DNA of 64,000 nt from Rachycentron canadum (lineage: Eukaryota; Chordata; Actinopteri; Carangiformes; Rachycentridae): positions 2,974,214-3,038,213 of the forward strand of contig CM076660.1 in the NCBI GenBank assembly GCA_038496675.1. Reading direction: 5' to 3'. Of this stretch, positions 10,416-23,061 are shown in pieces. A model generated the notes under the pieces. That model was given only the letters and a program-made list of their open reading frames with translations, had not been told where the DNA came from and did no database searches. The first letter of the stretch is position 1; each line of letters opens with the position of its first letter. The position numbers and the translations under genes are program-made.

Positions 10416-13400
10416 TTTTTGCTTTGAGTAAATCAGATGTTCAGGCGTCGTCTCAGTCGACCAGCTGGTCACCTACCAGCAAAGACGCTCATCACATTTG
10501 TGGTTTAGCGGCTCCTCACCCACAGGGAGAGAAGCTGACTATGGTCTAATGTACTTGATATAAATATTTTATGATTTTTGCTCATCTGCTTCCTATAGAC
10601 TGGTTTAATAACGTCCCACAGGAAGCGCCCTAGGCTGCATGTAAAATTAAAAAAAAAAAAGAAAAGAAAAGAAAAAAAGAAAGTTTCAAAATGGCTTGGC
10701 TGCTGGAGTGTACAGTGGTTTTAAATCAAAACACAATTTCCCTCTGAATGACATGACGTACGGAGCCCAAATCAAACAGAAAATGTTCTGTCTGAGGCAT
10801 TTTTACTGGTTTTTGACCCACTTTAGAGAACAAGCCGTGGTCTGGGTCACCGCAGGGGGTCTGTCTGTGGTCATGATTTTCTCGCCCAGCTGGGCCAGTT
10901 ATATAAACCAGTGACCTTCCAGTCGCACACCTGCTGCCTTTAAGACAAGTGCTTTTAATCCCTCCCCAATCGAACAGTTATTGCCTCTGTAAATCCAAAC
11001 TCATGTGCTACTCCTGCCTCTAGCTTTCCTTTTATAGTTTTGCCTTCAGTAAAAAGAAAATTCATGGAGTGGTTTGCTGCTGGTGGGTTTGATTTGTTCC
11101 CCTCTGTGATGTTGTCTTATTTAAATGCAGAGTGACTGTCTGATGTTAACCACAGAGACATTCAGGAATCAGCTCTTGTGTCAGAGCCTTTGTGCAGACA
11201 CAGAGGCTGGATCCTCGCTGCTGTATGGTCAGTGACTTCCTCCAAATTGTCGAGCTGGCTGCTTGTGCTTTTTGTCTGTTTCTACATGTGTTAAACACAA
11301 AAGATGTGACTTGTGGTCGTGGAGGTTTTGGAGTTGTTTTAAAGGCGCATTTATGGAGCCAACGGCTGAATAATTAAAGTAACAACTAATTTGAAGTGTG
11401 ACTTTTGCAGTGTAGAGTGAACAGTGACCCCTGCCCTGTAACGTCGTCTTACTCTCAATAAACTGTTAAAAGAAAGGATCAAAACTGAAGCCGCAGAACT
11501 GGAGATGTCGTCTCTTTTATTTCACACTTTCGTCTGCTTTACCCACAATGCAACTAGATAGATGTGGCGGGCTGCAGAGGTGGTCTGGTCATCTTAATGC
11601 TTTATAACCAGAATCGTAGTCCCTAAGACTCGTAAACATCAGAGGAATTAATCCAAGTGTTCCTCTAAATGGAGCATCATTTAAAAAATGAACATCATGT
11701 TGTATTGAAGACTTGAAACTAGAGACCGAGACCATAAACTCGTTGGGAAAACGTTTACTGAGCTAATAAATGAAGTGAGAAGTAGGGACATTTTTCCACA
11801 GACTTCATTACAATCTGACTTATTTCTTACAACCAGTGGAGTCGCCCCCTGATGGTCATTAGACAGAATGCAGGTTTAAGGCTCTTCAGCATTGTCTTCA
11901 CTTTTCAGACCCAGAGTCTGTGAATTCATCTCAACCTCACAAATTAATGCCGTGACCACCTCTGGGGTCCCGACACTCATGTTGGGAACCGCTGTTTCTT
12001 TGCTACTTTGCGGTAATTTTATTTTTCTCATGTTTTAGATGCTTCCTCTGTTTAGCTCTGAGGTATATGTGACTTCTCCTGTGTATCTGTAACCTACTTA
12101 ACTTTTTGTGAAGTCACATTTTGAAAAGCAGGCACAGCACAAAAATAAGGATTTATTTCCAGCACTTTGTGCCTAGTTTAGACTGTGTTGACAGGGTGTA
12201 TCCACCGTTGTGTTATATAATGTTGATCAGTACAGTCTATCCTGTCCATCGTGTGTATGTCGACTGTACAGCTTCATCTTTAACAAGGCGTCGTGGCTCT
12301 GAAGCTTCAGATTTGGCCGTTTTGGTGGAGGAGTCTGGAAATTATAAAAGCTGTGTCTTCGGATCATTTTGTGCAATAGTTTGGACTTGGAAAGTAGCTG
12401 CCAGCTGCTCTCCTCTGCTTTACTCTGACCAGACTCGACCGTGACAACACATATTCAGGATCACAGACCTGTAGCACAGTAAAAGCCACATTAACATTTT
12501 CTGTTCGCAGACATCCTGATACAAAGGCTCAAGAGTCTTTGTGCCATTTTGGGTTTTAATTAGAATTAATGTTACGATATTCATAAGAAACATTTTAAGC
12601 ACCAATTGTGCTTCATAGTGTGCGGCTGACATGCTCTTTCATGAGGAATTAAGCTGTTTCATTCCCATTGTTTTGCTGTAAACCCACAACAATTTAAACG
12701 AGGCCCCTGCAATTTCGTTAACCATCATTTTAATTTGAAAAAAATGGCTAAAAAGGAGAATACCAACCACTTATTACATCACCAAAATGAAAGGAAGAAA
12801 GAAAAAATAAACACAATGGATTCAAACGCTCCCTTGTCATGCTTCCCTCTCTTGGTGTAACCAGGTCAAAGATCAGAGTGACATTTCCTTCCTTCAGCCT
12901 GTTTTATTTTGAAAGTTTCTGACAGCCACGTGGGTCCAGTCACACACTTGCACACAAACTGTAGTGCAGCTGCTGAGCACATGAGCTGATGTGGCGCCGT
13001 ACAGTGACGAGAATGAGTTGACTTGGATATTATTAGCTCATCTTCACTGACTGCGGCGCCGATCAGCTCTGACATCGCTCAGAATCATCTGGTACGAAGG
13101 CCTGCAGCCACAGCTCCTTCACCCGAGACACCGAGATGCAAATCACCCCAAATGCTTCCAGGGCGTTTGGCTCGGCGAGTGGCCGCACTTTATTCAAATT
13201 TAAATTGTGAAAGCAACATTCATTTATCTGTTTTATTTACTGCTCTTTTTCTTTTTTTTTTTATTAGTAAAGAAGGCTGCTGGGATAAGTCCCTGATAGA
13301 AAAGACACACAATTTAATAGACTGGACGAACAAAACCACAGTCGCAGAAACAAACACTTTTACACTTTGAGGATATTTCAAACACATAAGTGTCCAATCT

Positions 13401-14466
13401 TCTATGAATGAATGATCAGGCCTGAATAAAATGAGTTTTGGTTAAGGTGGATTGAGACAACTCTTGTTACAAAAAAGTCAGGTGACACTTTATTTCACTT
13501 GTCCTGAGTTTTACAGATAATTTTCTGGAACATTTTCTTTAAACTAAAAAAACATCCTCATCCTAACTGAAATGGAGAAAGTGTTGCTACAGTCATTAAG
13601 TTAAATTCAAGTTTTTAAGAAAAAATATGAAATTGCGTAGTAGGTAAGTGAAAACTTCACAGACAGACGTTAATAAATCTTGATTATTGATGTGTCGTTT
13701 TATTTTATAGGTTACTGAGACACGTGCTGCACTATGTTTGTTATCTATTGTAAAAAAGAAAAACAAATCAGTGTAACTGCTAAAACGGTGAGATTTCACA
13801 GCATTTTGTGATTTTCCACATCAATTGAAAACATATTATTCAATGTCAAAGAATTTAAATTAAATTCATGAACATTTTTTACGTATTAATATTAATTGTA
13901 TTTTTCTCTTTAGAAGATTAATCTGTTGGTTAAATACTTTTTATTTACCTGCAACATAATTTCATATTTATTCCTTAAAAATTAAAACGTAACAGGCAAT
14001 TTACTGAATAACCTAATGAACCAAACTGCATTGATCTATCCTTGTAATTTACAGCCAATTACTAGTTAATGTTTGGGAATTTATGTAGAAAATTTCCAGA
14101 AAATACAGGACCAGTAAAATAAAGCTGACAATAACAGTATCACAAACTTTATTATTTTTAATATTACAACATTCGGTCAAATCTCAATGCAACAATGGAA
14201 ATGTCCTGGTGGTTATCTCTGTCTGGCATGCACCTGTAAAGGTGTTTGTGTGAGGGGGTTGACATGAGATCCATGGGTACGAGGTCCCCGGGTCCATCTG
14301 TGCTACATCTTAAGAAGCAGCACTGCATTTCTTTTCTTTTCTTTTTCTTTTTTTTTCCTCTAAAGACCCTGAGTGGACACAGAACTGCATGTTTGGTTGG
14401 AGCCAGTGCCCAGTTACATCGAAGGTTCACATCCTGCGTCTGCGCTTTAAACATCAACCTGCAGCC
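10413..14466. other. Intergenic DNA between kcnj1 and vps37d
   Basis: No gene is supported. Apart from the repeat at 11640-11925 the stretch is A/T-rich, with a purine tract near 10650-10685. Open frames up to 115 residues lack family resemblance, splice consensus and codon bias. Confidence 0.6.
11640..11925 (-). repeat. Percomorph dispersed repeat, inverted copy
   Basis: The reverse complement matches 57295-57530 over nearly all its length, sharing AATGACCATCAGGG, TTTATTAGCTCAGTAAAC, GAGTTTATGGTCTC and CATGATGTTCATTTTTT. The two copies lie in opposite orientation. Confidence 0.85.
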
Positions 14467-14744
14467 GTTAGCTTAGCTTAGCATAAAGACTGGAAACAAG
14501 TAGCAACAGCTAGCTTGGCTCTGTGCACAGGCAGCAGAATGAAGCTCGCTAATTAACATTCGATTCATGAATTGAGACAATAACTGTCAGATTCATCTAT
14601 AATGTAATTCATCGTTGCCTGAAAGCAGAGACTGATGTTACTCTGCTGTAAAACCACAACTTTGTTTTCTGTAGAAATTAATGAAAGGAGACGCTGTTGG
14701 GTTTTCTTTATGTTTGTCTGCAGGCTAAGCTAAGCTAAGCTAAC
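14467..14744. repeat. MITE-like element with GTTAGCTTAGCTTAGC terminal inverted repeats
   Basis: The left end GTTAGCTTAGCTTAGC (14467-14482) is the exact reverse complement of the right end GCTAAGCTAAGCTAAC (14729-14744). The interior reads CATAAAGACTGGAAAC and later GTAAAACCACAACTTTG, wording I know from an abundant percomorph repeat. There is no transposase, so it is non-autonomous. A related head fragment is at 26548-26760. Confidence 0.8.
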
Positions 14745-16512
14745 TGCCACATGGCAAAATCATATTTACCGCACAGACACGTGATTCATCTTTTCATCCA
14801 CCTCTCTGCAAGAAAGCAAATAAGTCTAATTAATTTAAAGCAGTGGTTCTCAAAGTGGGGTCAGAGGACCCCTGGGGGGGCCTTCAGGGGGATCCTGGGG
14901 GTCTGTTTTCACTATGATTTCATCCATAAGTGACACAACAACAGAATGTGTCACTTCTGTTGGTCGTGTTTAGGTTTCAAACACTTTCTGTACTGAAATG
15001 TCTAAAAGCAGAAGTTTATCAGACAGAGGTTTGTGGTCTGAGGTTTAAGAATGATCTCTCCAATCTTCATCAAAAATCAGATTTTTTATCCCTTTTAATA
15101 GACCTCATGTCTTTCACTGATTTTTTAACACAGAGTAAAACCCCGGGGTTTAAGGCATGAACTTAAAACACATTTATAAAAACATTGTAAAAACAACAAA
15201 AATGAAAAAAGATGATGCTGCTAAAAGACGACGACACATTCATCATCGAAGCAAAGTAATAAAAATAATAAAGCCTCCACTGGGTTTTGACTTTTTTTTT
15301 TTGGCACATTGACATAATGTTCACCAACAGGTACCTGAACTGATTTCTCTGTTGTTGATGTTTGACCTTAAAGGAAACCCCAGTTTCATTTATCAGAGCT
15401 TTAACCATCATTTTTATCCCACACTGTGCTCACCGGTGTGACTGCTGAGATCTGAGAACGTGGCACCATAACCACCAGACAGGTTGCTAATGTTTAATTT
15501 TGGTAATAATTTCCTTGGAGCTTTGGCTGCGACCCCTCTGATGGTCTGATGGATCCTTTTTTTTTTTTTTTTTTTTTCCTCTCATCTGTCTTCGTTTTGT
15601 TGTTTAATTTGTTTTCAGTTTTTACCCACAATAAATACAACCAGGAACAGATGCATAGACAAAACCAGAAAGAAAGGATCAGTATATATTTCAGTGGTTA
15701 ATCAGCTGTTGTATAGTAACTGACAATAGTTGGTCAATTGTTTAAATTGTTTTTCTTTTTTTAATGCTTTTGAACTGTTCATCTATCAAAACAAGACTTA
15801 AATAGTGTCAGCTCAGACTCTGGGAAACTGATGATGTTTTTCATTTTGTGATGTTTTATAGAACGAACAATGAATCGGTTCATTGAGATTGTAATAATAG
15901 GCAGATTAACTGAGAACGAGGATAATCCAGGTCGGTTTTGGTGGCTTCACTTTCTGAGTATTTTTTGGGAATATCTTTGCGAAGCCTTTTGCAGCAAATG
16001 TCAACTTTCACAACAAGCACCTTCAGAGCAGCTGGTGCTTCAGTGAACAAACAAACAAAATATTCTAGGGACACAAACACTAACTGCATTTTACCAGAGA
16101 CTCAAGATACAAAGACACGGGCAGAGCTGAAGAAATGCTATCGCATAAAATCTGGATTATTTGAACAGAGAAATGCTGCGTCTCCTGAGCCTCTCACAGA
16201 TCCAGCAGTCGACTTTCTGAGTGTGATTAGACAGAAATGATGGAAAACTAGTAGCTATAAGGAAAAATTTTAAATTTAATTTACTTTCGTACTTCTTTAA
16301 ATATATTTCCAGATGTGAACCATTCTTCCTTTACATTAAGAACATTTTCTTTAGATGCTTTATGCAGCTGGGCACTGGCCTGCAAAAGGCATTTTCATGT
16401 ACTTTGTCAAGCTGTAGTAAGCATGCACTTATGAGTTATTAATGAGCAAAATGTGTGTTCAAGAGCAGAACCAGTATAACTACAATCCAGAGTTTTCCCT
16501 TTAAATGATGAA

Positions 16513-16517
<5 letters not shown>

Positions 16518-16550
<33 letters not shown>
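16518..16550. repeat. Poly-A tract
   Basis: An uninterrupted run of about 33 A. It may be the tail of an old retroelement, but no body is recognisable upstream. Confidence 0.9.
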
Positions 16551-16552
<2 letters not shown>

Positions 16553-18511
16553 TAGAACCTCCTTATGTTTGACTGTGGACGTGCAGAGCGGCATCGTTCT
16601 CATAGAGATTTAATTCCCCTCACTCTGCACCTCAGTTTGTGGGAGAAATAAAAAAAAAACAAAAAACAGTGGCTGCCTTGAAAGAAGCAGCAGCTCTTCA
16701 TTTAGCACGGTAAACAAGAAGCTTTGAAGTCAGCCATTTAAAATAGGATTTACATGAATAAATAAATCGCTCGCTGATGTGCGAGCTCCAACACCGTTCG
16801 TGAACTCGCACAAGAAGAAGGCAGAAGGCTTCGGGTAATCGCCTGTGACGCGAACACACATGACACTGCAAATACTATTGACAGGTTATAGTCTGGGAAT
16901 TATTAATAAATACCACCCACAGCACGTCTTTGTTTAAGCTTCCTTCTGCAGTGATGGGATATCAGCATTCATTATCTTGGGAACGGCTTCAAGAATGAAT
17001 GTCTCTGCCTCATTTGATGGACGACAAACAGCGAGTTTATATTAAACACTTTATTGATGTCATCATTCATTCTGATGACTCCCGGCATCTCAAAAAAGCC
17101 TCTCGCTGTATGAATGAACAATGAGATCCTTTTTTTTTTTTCTCTTCTTCTTCTTTCTGTCGATGTGCTTCACAACCACGTGCTTCACACCCCTCGGTGT
17201 TAAAAAAATAGAATAAAATTAAAAATAACAATGACTACGCTCATGTCCTCACTGGGGATGGGGCTCGATAGCGTCTCAGTGAAATTCAAATCCACAGTCT
17301 GACGACTCCTGAATCCCTCAGTGAATCTCATCTGGTCTCATGTGTGTGAAGAAGATGAAGAGGTGATAGTTGAGCAGCAGAATATATGATGTGTTCATCA
17401 AAGGTAATTAACAGCTGTGGTTAACTATACCTCCAAATAATGAAGCTGCTACCTACAGATGAGTCCGAGCTGGAGGCGTGTAACTCTGATGTTTGTGCCA
17501 AGATGCTGTAGAACCTGATATATATTCATATCAGATGCTTTTATAAAGGTTTAAAATTAAAAATAAACTTGATTCACACATTACTGATGTGTGTGGTCTC
17601 TACATTCTGTCCTTCCTTGAGCCAGGTCGTGACATTACAAACAGCATTTAAATAATGAGACAGAAAGTCATAACTGATGTAAGGTTGAATAACTACCTTC
17701 ATCTGTTGGAGGCGATCAACCCAAACATTTTCTGTTTCACTGTCAGTGTCTTCATTTCCACTGCAATAAAACCAAAACCACTAATAGCAACATGTTTGCG
17801 CATTCAAATCTTTAACCAACAAAAAGGTGTGAACAGCTACCTAAAGTCTGCATCTGTTCTTGCTTCCTGTGTCTGAATTTAAATGTAAACTGTGGAGTCT
17901 CTGTGAATCACAATCACTGCTCTGTTGATATTTTGAGGTATTTTATAATTTATGCGCGTTGACCTTTAAGTTTAGATTTTCTGTTTTATGTTGCTGAAGT
18001 CTTTCACATGATTGTATTAGAATAATTATTCATGATTTTAAAATTCTCTTTGACACTGTGTTTTCTGTCTCAGTTACTGCTGCCTATCTTATAAAAGTGT
18101 CCTCACAATAATACCAACATCAAGTGATGTAACAGTTTTTACCTTATCTGTTCCTGCTGTGTTGTTCCTTCGCTCTATGTGTTTTTCATCGCTCTTTACT
18201 GATGAAGAACAAGGCGAGATAAAAGGTTTGATGTGAGATCTGTCTGTGTCGAGTGTTTTTCACTGGATCCAAAGTGGACCTGGCTATCGAAACCCATCCC
18301 CAGTCCTCCCTGTCTCTGTGGCGTGCTGCCTCTCTATCTCTGCTCTGCTCGCTTCCCTCCGATGGTTACGTTTGTGTGTCATGGATGAGGAACAGAAATG
18401 GACGCCTGCAGCGCTGCCTGTCTCTGGATCAGTCTTTGCTTACATGATTGTGACAGCCACTGTTTGGTTCCATGTTCTTGGAAGACCTCTCAAACCGGCC
18501 TTGCTTCTTCA

Positions 18512-18541
18512 TCCTCCTCCTCCTCCTCCTCCTCCTCCTCC
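18512..18541. repeat. TCC microsatellite in vps37d 3' UTR
   Basis: Ten TCC units lie 14 nt beyond the vps37d stop codon. They make open frames on the plus strand antisense to vps37d that are not genes. Confidence 0.9.
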
Positions 18542-18554
18542 CCACTACTTGGGC

Positions 18555-19088
18555 TTATCGATACGGCGGCTCTGGCTGTTGAGGGTTGGGCCTGTAAAGC
18601 TGCTGCACTCTCACCGGCCGCCCGTTAGCCGGCCAGCCCCCTGGTAGCTGTCCGATGTATCTGAGGCCGACAGGCTGGCCGTGTCCTGGGAGTGGGGTGC
18701 TGGGGCTGAGGATGTGGGTCTGTCCCAGCTGAGGTTCAGATGGGGGGGTACTACTTTGATGGGCTGGGGCTGAGGCTGTGGGAGAGACGGGGTAATGAGG
18801 GAGAAGGATGGCCGGCGTGAGGCCGTAGCGTACCTGGAACACTCTTAAAGGTCCTTGAGCCACGAAGCCGTTGGGCCGCTGCGGCTCCTGAGGCTGCTCC
18901 GAGTCCTTCTTCACCTCCGGGACTTTTCTCTCCTCCTTGGCTTTGCCCGGCTGCCGCTTGGCTTGAGCGATCTCCTGCATCTTCTCCGCTTGTGCCCGGC
19001 GGATATGATACGTCTTCCTGGAGCTTTGGAAGGAGTCCAAGAACTCATCCAGGCTTACGTTTCCCTCCATGAACTTCTCCAGCAGCTC
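18555..19088 (-). CDS. vps37d: vps37d coding exon 4 (end of Mod(r) domain and proline-rich tail)
   Basis: Encodes residues 127-303. The acceptor CTGCTTCACAG|GAG at 19088 is in phase 0 with exon 3. The exon opens with ELLEKFMEGNVSLDEFLDSF, the closing helices of the Mod(r) domain, then KTYHIRRAQAEKMQEI as in VPS37 proteins (human VPS37D: LAHLRRTQAEKLQEL). The remainder is a lysine/glutamate-rich linker and a long proline-rich tail ending PQQPEPPYR. Human VPS37D ends SQPEPPHR, which identifies the D paralogue rather than A, B or C. The TAA stop is at 18555-18557. Confidence 0.93.
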   Translation of the reverse strand, partial: ELLEKFMEGNVSLDEFLDSFQSSRKTYHIRRAQAEKMQEIAQAKRQPGKAKEERKVPEVKKDSEQPQEPQRPNGFVAQGPLRVFQVRYGLTPAILLPHYPVSPTASAPAHQSSTPPSEPQLGQTHILSPSTPLPGHGQPVGLRYIGQLPGGWPANGRPVRVQQLYRPNPQQPEPPYR

Positions 19089-20029
19089 CTGTGAAGCAGG
19101 GCAGACAAATAAACCAGCATCAGCAGACAGGACAACACACAAAGGGAGGTCCAACCGCGGGAAGCCGTTCAAACAAACTCCTCTAAGTATAAAGAGGATT
19201 TAATCAGCTCTGGGATGTTTACCCGTGAACTTTGGCACAGTTTGGCGGCTCCAGTATTTCACTGTAAGAACATTTTACGCGGCTAACAATGATCCATGTG
19301 CAGCAACTGTTACATTTGGCAGAGCTTGAAAGCCGTGTGATCTGTCTCTGTATGAGTTCCCAGGATGAGAGGAGCTGAGTCTGGTTGAGCTGAACGCTGA
19401 GAGCACAAGTTATATTTGTGAAGTAAATCACTACATAAACCACAGTAACCATTTTTGAAGCCAAACCCGATTCGGTTTTCCACCGGACTGGGACTAAAGA
19501 GCAGAGATTTATTCATGTTCCGGTGGTTTGGTTTATTAAATTCTGCATGTTCACCTGAGTAAAACATGGGAGGCTTGTAGCCAAAACACACAACATTTTC
19601 ATTTACAGAAAAATAGAGACATAGAGTCATACTGGGCAGAGAATGAGGAAAACCAGTAGGGACAATTAGGCTAATTATAGATTAACTACACAAATTAATT
19701 GACATTAATGTCAAGCTGTCAGCTGTTGACTACATAACATTATTTCCTTGTAATATAACTAATGAGAAAAGGTTTGGAAGCCCTTTGCAAATTAAATTTA
19801 AGACTTTTTAAAACCTTCTTAGACCTTTTAATAGAGCTGCACATGATGCCTTGTAAGACTTTTAAAGCTCTGCAGGTTGCTCCATCTATCTCTGATTCAG
19901 TCTGTTTAGATGCACTTAAACTTAGACGTTTAAACAAGGTTTCTAATATCTGAGGAACAGACAGGAGAGAGACTGTTCACATATCTGCTTTTCAGCTGGA
20001 GGGACCTGAACTGTGAAAGGAAACAAAAA

Positions 20030-20094
20030 TTACATCACTATTTTCCCATTCACAATATCTCTTAAAAGGCAGGAGAAGGGTATTTAATATAGGC
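20030..20094 (-). repeat. 65-bp element, second arm of the inverted pair
   Basis: The reverse complement of 5014-5078 with about one mismatch by eye. It lies in vps37d intron 3. Confidence 0.75.
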
Positions 20095-23046
20095 TTTTTT
20101 TGAGTTTACACTTTGAGTTTATCCAACTTAGAGTATACACCGGACCCCTGACCTCCTCCTGACAGGACCTGGAGGAGCAGTATGTGTCAACACAAATGTC
20201 CAAATCAGTTGAACCGGACATTAAACTGACTTCCCCCGAGAACTCGCCAGTGCCAGGACCAGGATTGCGGCAATGTGTGAACACAGCAGGTCATTGTCTG
20301 GGGACTTCACAGCGAACGAGCGTGAGTGTTGATGAAGTTTCTGCACGATCTACTCAGGTGTCACCCCTCACCCAAACAAAACAGAGCACTTCCAGGAGTG
20401 ACAACACACCCCGCACGAACAATGTCCTGTTGTGTGCTGCAGGTGTGAAAGGGCAACTGTCAACTATAGTCTGGCTGGTTTGGACAATCAGAGTTCACAC
20501 GCCAAAGCAGCTTCAGAGTAACATCATATTTTATACATCACAACTTCACTTTTTTTTTTTAAACTTTACTCCTGTTAAAGTATATGTATATGTTATAACT
20601 GGATTTTGCTCTTTTTGTGGAAACACACATTTACAATGAAGGAAATCAATTTAATAAAAACTAAAAACTGCATACTGCTTCTGAAACTCACTGCACCAAC
20701 CTTAATCTGATAAAGGAAACTACTACTTCTGTTCATGTGTGTCAGGTTACTGTGAAACTGTGTGGAGGAGGGGAAAAGTGGTTGTAAATTTTATCATAGA
20801 GGAACAAACTGATTGACGCAATTCTTCTGAAATAGTTTTATACATAGGATTCATTTATTAAGCTATGTCAATAAGAATGCCACAAGGTGACACAATGAAA
20901 AGTCTTGTTTTTTCAGTCTCGGTTCACTATCACATAAATGATTCATGGATTATCATAACGGCTGCCGCAGATTTTTCTGTCGATCGACTAATGGATCGTT
21001 TCAGCTCTGTATGTCCACTGTAACCTGATTTCTCCCGGTGACCTGGTTTCATCTGTGCGTGAAAACATCCTGAATGTGTGGCAGAGAGAAGGCTGACCTC
21101 TTTATTTACAGGTAGAAAAATTCAATAGTATAAAATTGTGAGTGAAGTGTAAATTGTCTTAGATCTGTCTTACGGTCTTGTTTTTTTAGATACTAAGCTT
21201 TAGGAAAACAGGGAACAAATGGACTTTCCCTTGATTTAAAGACTAAGCCTGTTGCTACTCTATATTTTTCATACTGACAATAAAAGAAAGCTGAATTTTT
21301 GTATAGCACATTATGATATACGTTATGCTTTAAAGAATAAAAGCCTATAAGAAGACAGTATGAGAACTGTATAAAAACACATTATAAGACTATCTATCTA
21401 ATCAAAGCTCATGATTAAATGAAGGCAGTGCCAAATGGAGCCGTTTTAGCTTCTTTTTAAAAAGACTGAATGTGTGAGTCTTCCAGCCCATTCATCCCTA
21501 CTAAAGACCCAATTCTATAAAAACACCTCAGTAATGTGTAGTTTCCCTCTGAGAAAGAGACTCAGTAATTTTATAACAGCCGGGTAATGTAGGTTTTATA
21601 GGAGACATCACCCAGGTTCTACATGTTTGTGGGACTGACTTGAAATGAAGTACAGGTAACGTCACTGGGTGCAACAGTGATGTGTTTTTAATTGTTTCTA
21701 GGCTCAGAGGAATAAGATTCATCAGCCTCTAGACAAAGGGAGAATACTTATGATATAAAATAAAATATCACCCCAGTTAAATAAAGGAACAAATGTTAAA
21801 GCAGATGTTTGTTGCAGTGTAAATACTCCTCGTTTACTGGTTTTCCGTTAATCAACACTCCCTGGTGAACAGCATCATGTGATTGGTGGAGTTTCTGGTT
21901 TATTTCCTCTCCTCCCACTGCGTCATCCCCCACAGTGATGTGTGAGATTCTCCATCTGGCGTGGACGCCATTAAACAACCTCAGGTTACTGTGAATTTAT
22001 TGGTCTCACTGTCAATGCACGACAGCTGTTATAGGGGTGGATTGTTTATTTGCATGTGGGGTATACAAACAGCTTTTAGCATTCAAGTGTCATGTTCTTA
22101 CTTTGTGATACAACACAAGTGTGTGAGTGTGTGAAATCAAATAAAAATGGGGCACAAAGCTGCAGATGAATGTTGACGTTGATTAATATTAAACTTGCAG
22201 CTTCTCTTTGGATCGTGTAGCTTGTCTGACAATTAACCGTGACTAGATTTTTATCTTAAGACATTAACTTCTTTCTCTTTTATGAGACGTCTCTTGCCTC
22301 CCAGCCTTCGCGGCGGAAATATTCCTCAACTATATCTAAGTAGCAGCTTATTTAGCTGGTTAATGTTGACATTTATGATGGAGAATAAATCCAAATACAA
22401 TTACAACTGAGACTAATCATTTAGTGTCACATTTAGTGCAGAGATGCAAATTATTCAGTGGTGTTTGCATCTTTCATTTACTGAGAATATCGGTGTGTTT
22501 GCACCGCTGATCAAAACAAGACACTTTTTAGCTATATTCTGACATTTTACAGTGTTTCAAGCTTTGGTTTTATGCAGTTATACATATAAAACCTATTTGC
22601 CTGGGGCAAAGTGAATATAATATCAACTTAATACTATAAAGAATGATAATAAGTTACTACGTTATTGCAAAACCAAGACAAGCTCTGGTGGTTGTTGACT
22701 GAGATCATCATACATCAGCACAACCCCAACAGGGATGTTCACAGCTTCAAGCCAAAATAAGTTTAAAATAAAATATTTTTATTGCCTGTAATGATTTTCT
22801 CCATCTGTAAAGACAGAGAGTCCACTGTTATGTCTCTGATGACAGTAATGACTTTTTGTTTTGATTCATAAATGAAAAAACATTGCCCTGAAGAGTTTTC
22901 ATCACTTTATTTCAACAAATCATATCCTAATTAAAATCCAGATATTTTGTTTCACTCTCACTCTCAGTCTCTATAGTCACAGTAACCTGATCAGTTAAGT
23001 CGTACAAACAGAGAACCTGGTTTCCTTTAATAGATTAAGGAAGTAA

Positions 23047-23061
23047 GGGGGGGGGGGGGGG
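23047..23061. repeat. Poly-G run
   Basis: A 15-base uninterrupted G run in vps37d intron 3. Confidence 0.9.

Larger units (their letters stand above)
14745..18554. other. vps37d: Intergenic DNA and probable vps37d 3' UTR
   Basis: The part nearest 18554 should be vps37d 3' UTR on the minus strand. The rest holds a TTCTCAAAGTGGGGTC-type repeat fragment (about 14840-14900), a diverged dispersed repeat (about 15700-15920), a 21-base T run (near 15557), a 33-base A run and no supportable gene. Confidence 0.55.

Noticed and set aside
18246..18647. 133-residue plus-strand frame with poly-proline
   Set aside because: Antisense to the end of vps37d and its 3' TCC microsatellite, which alone creates the proline run.
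20184..20639. 151-residue frame in vps37d intron 3
   Set aside because: No ATG at its start, no family resemblance, and the last third is AT-rich hydrophobic sequence typical of intron.
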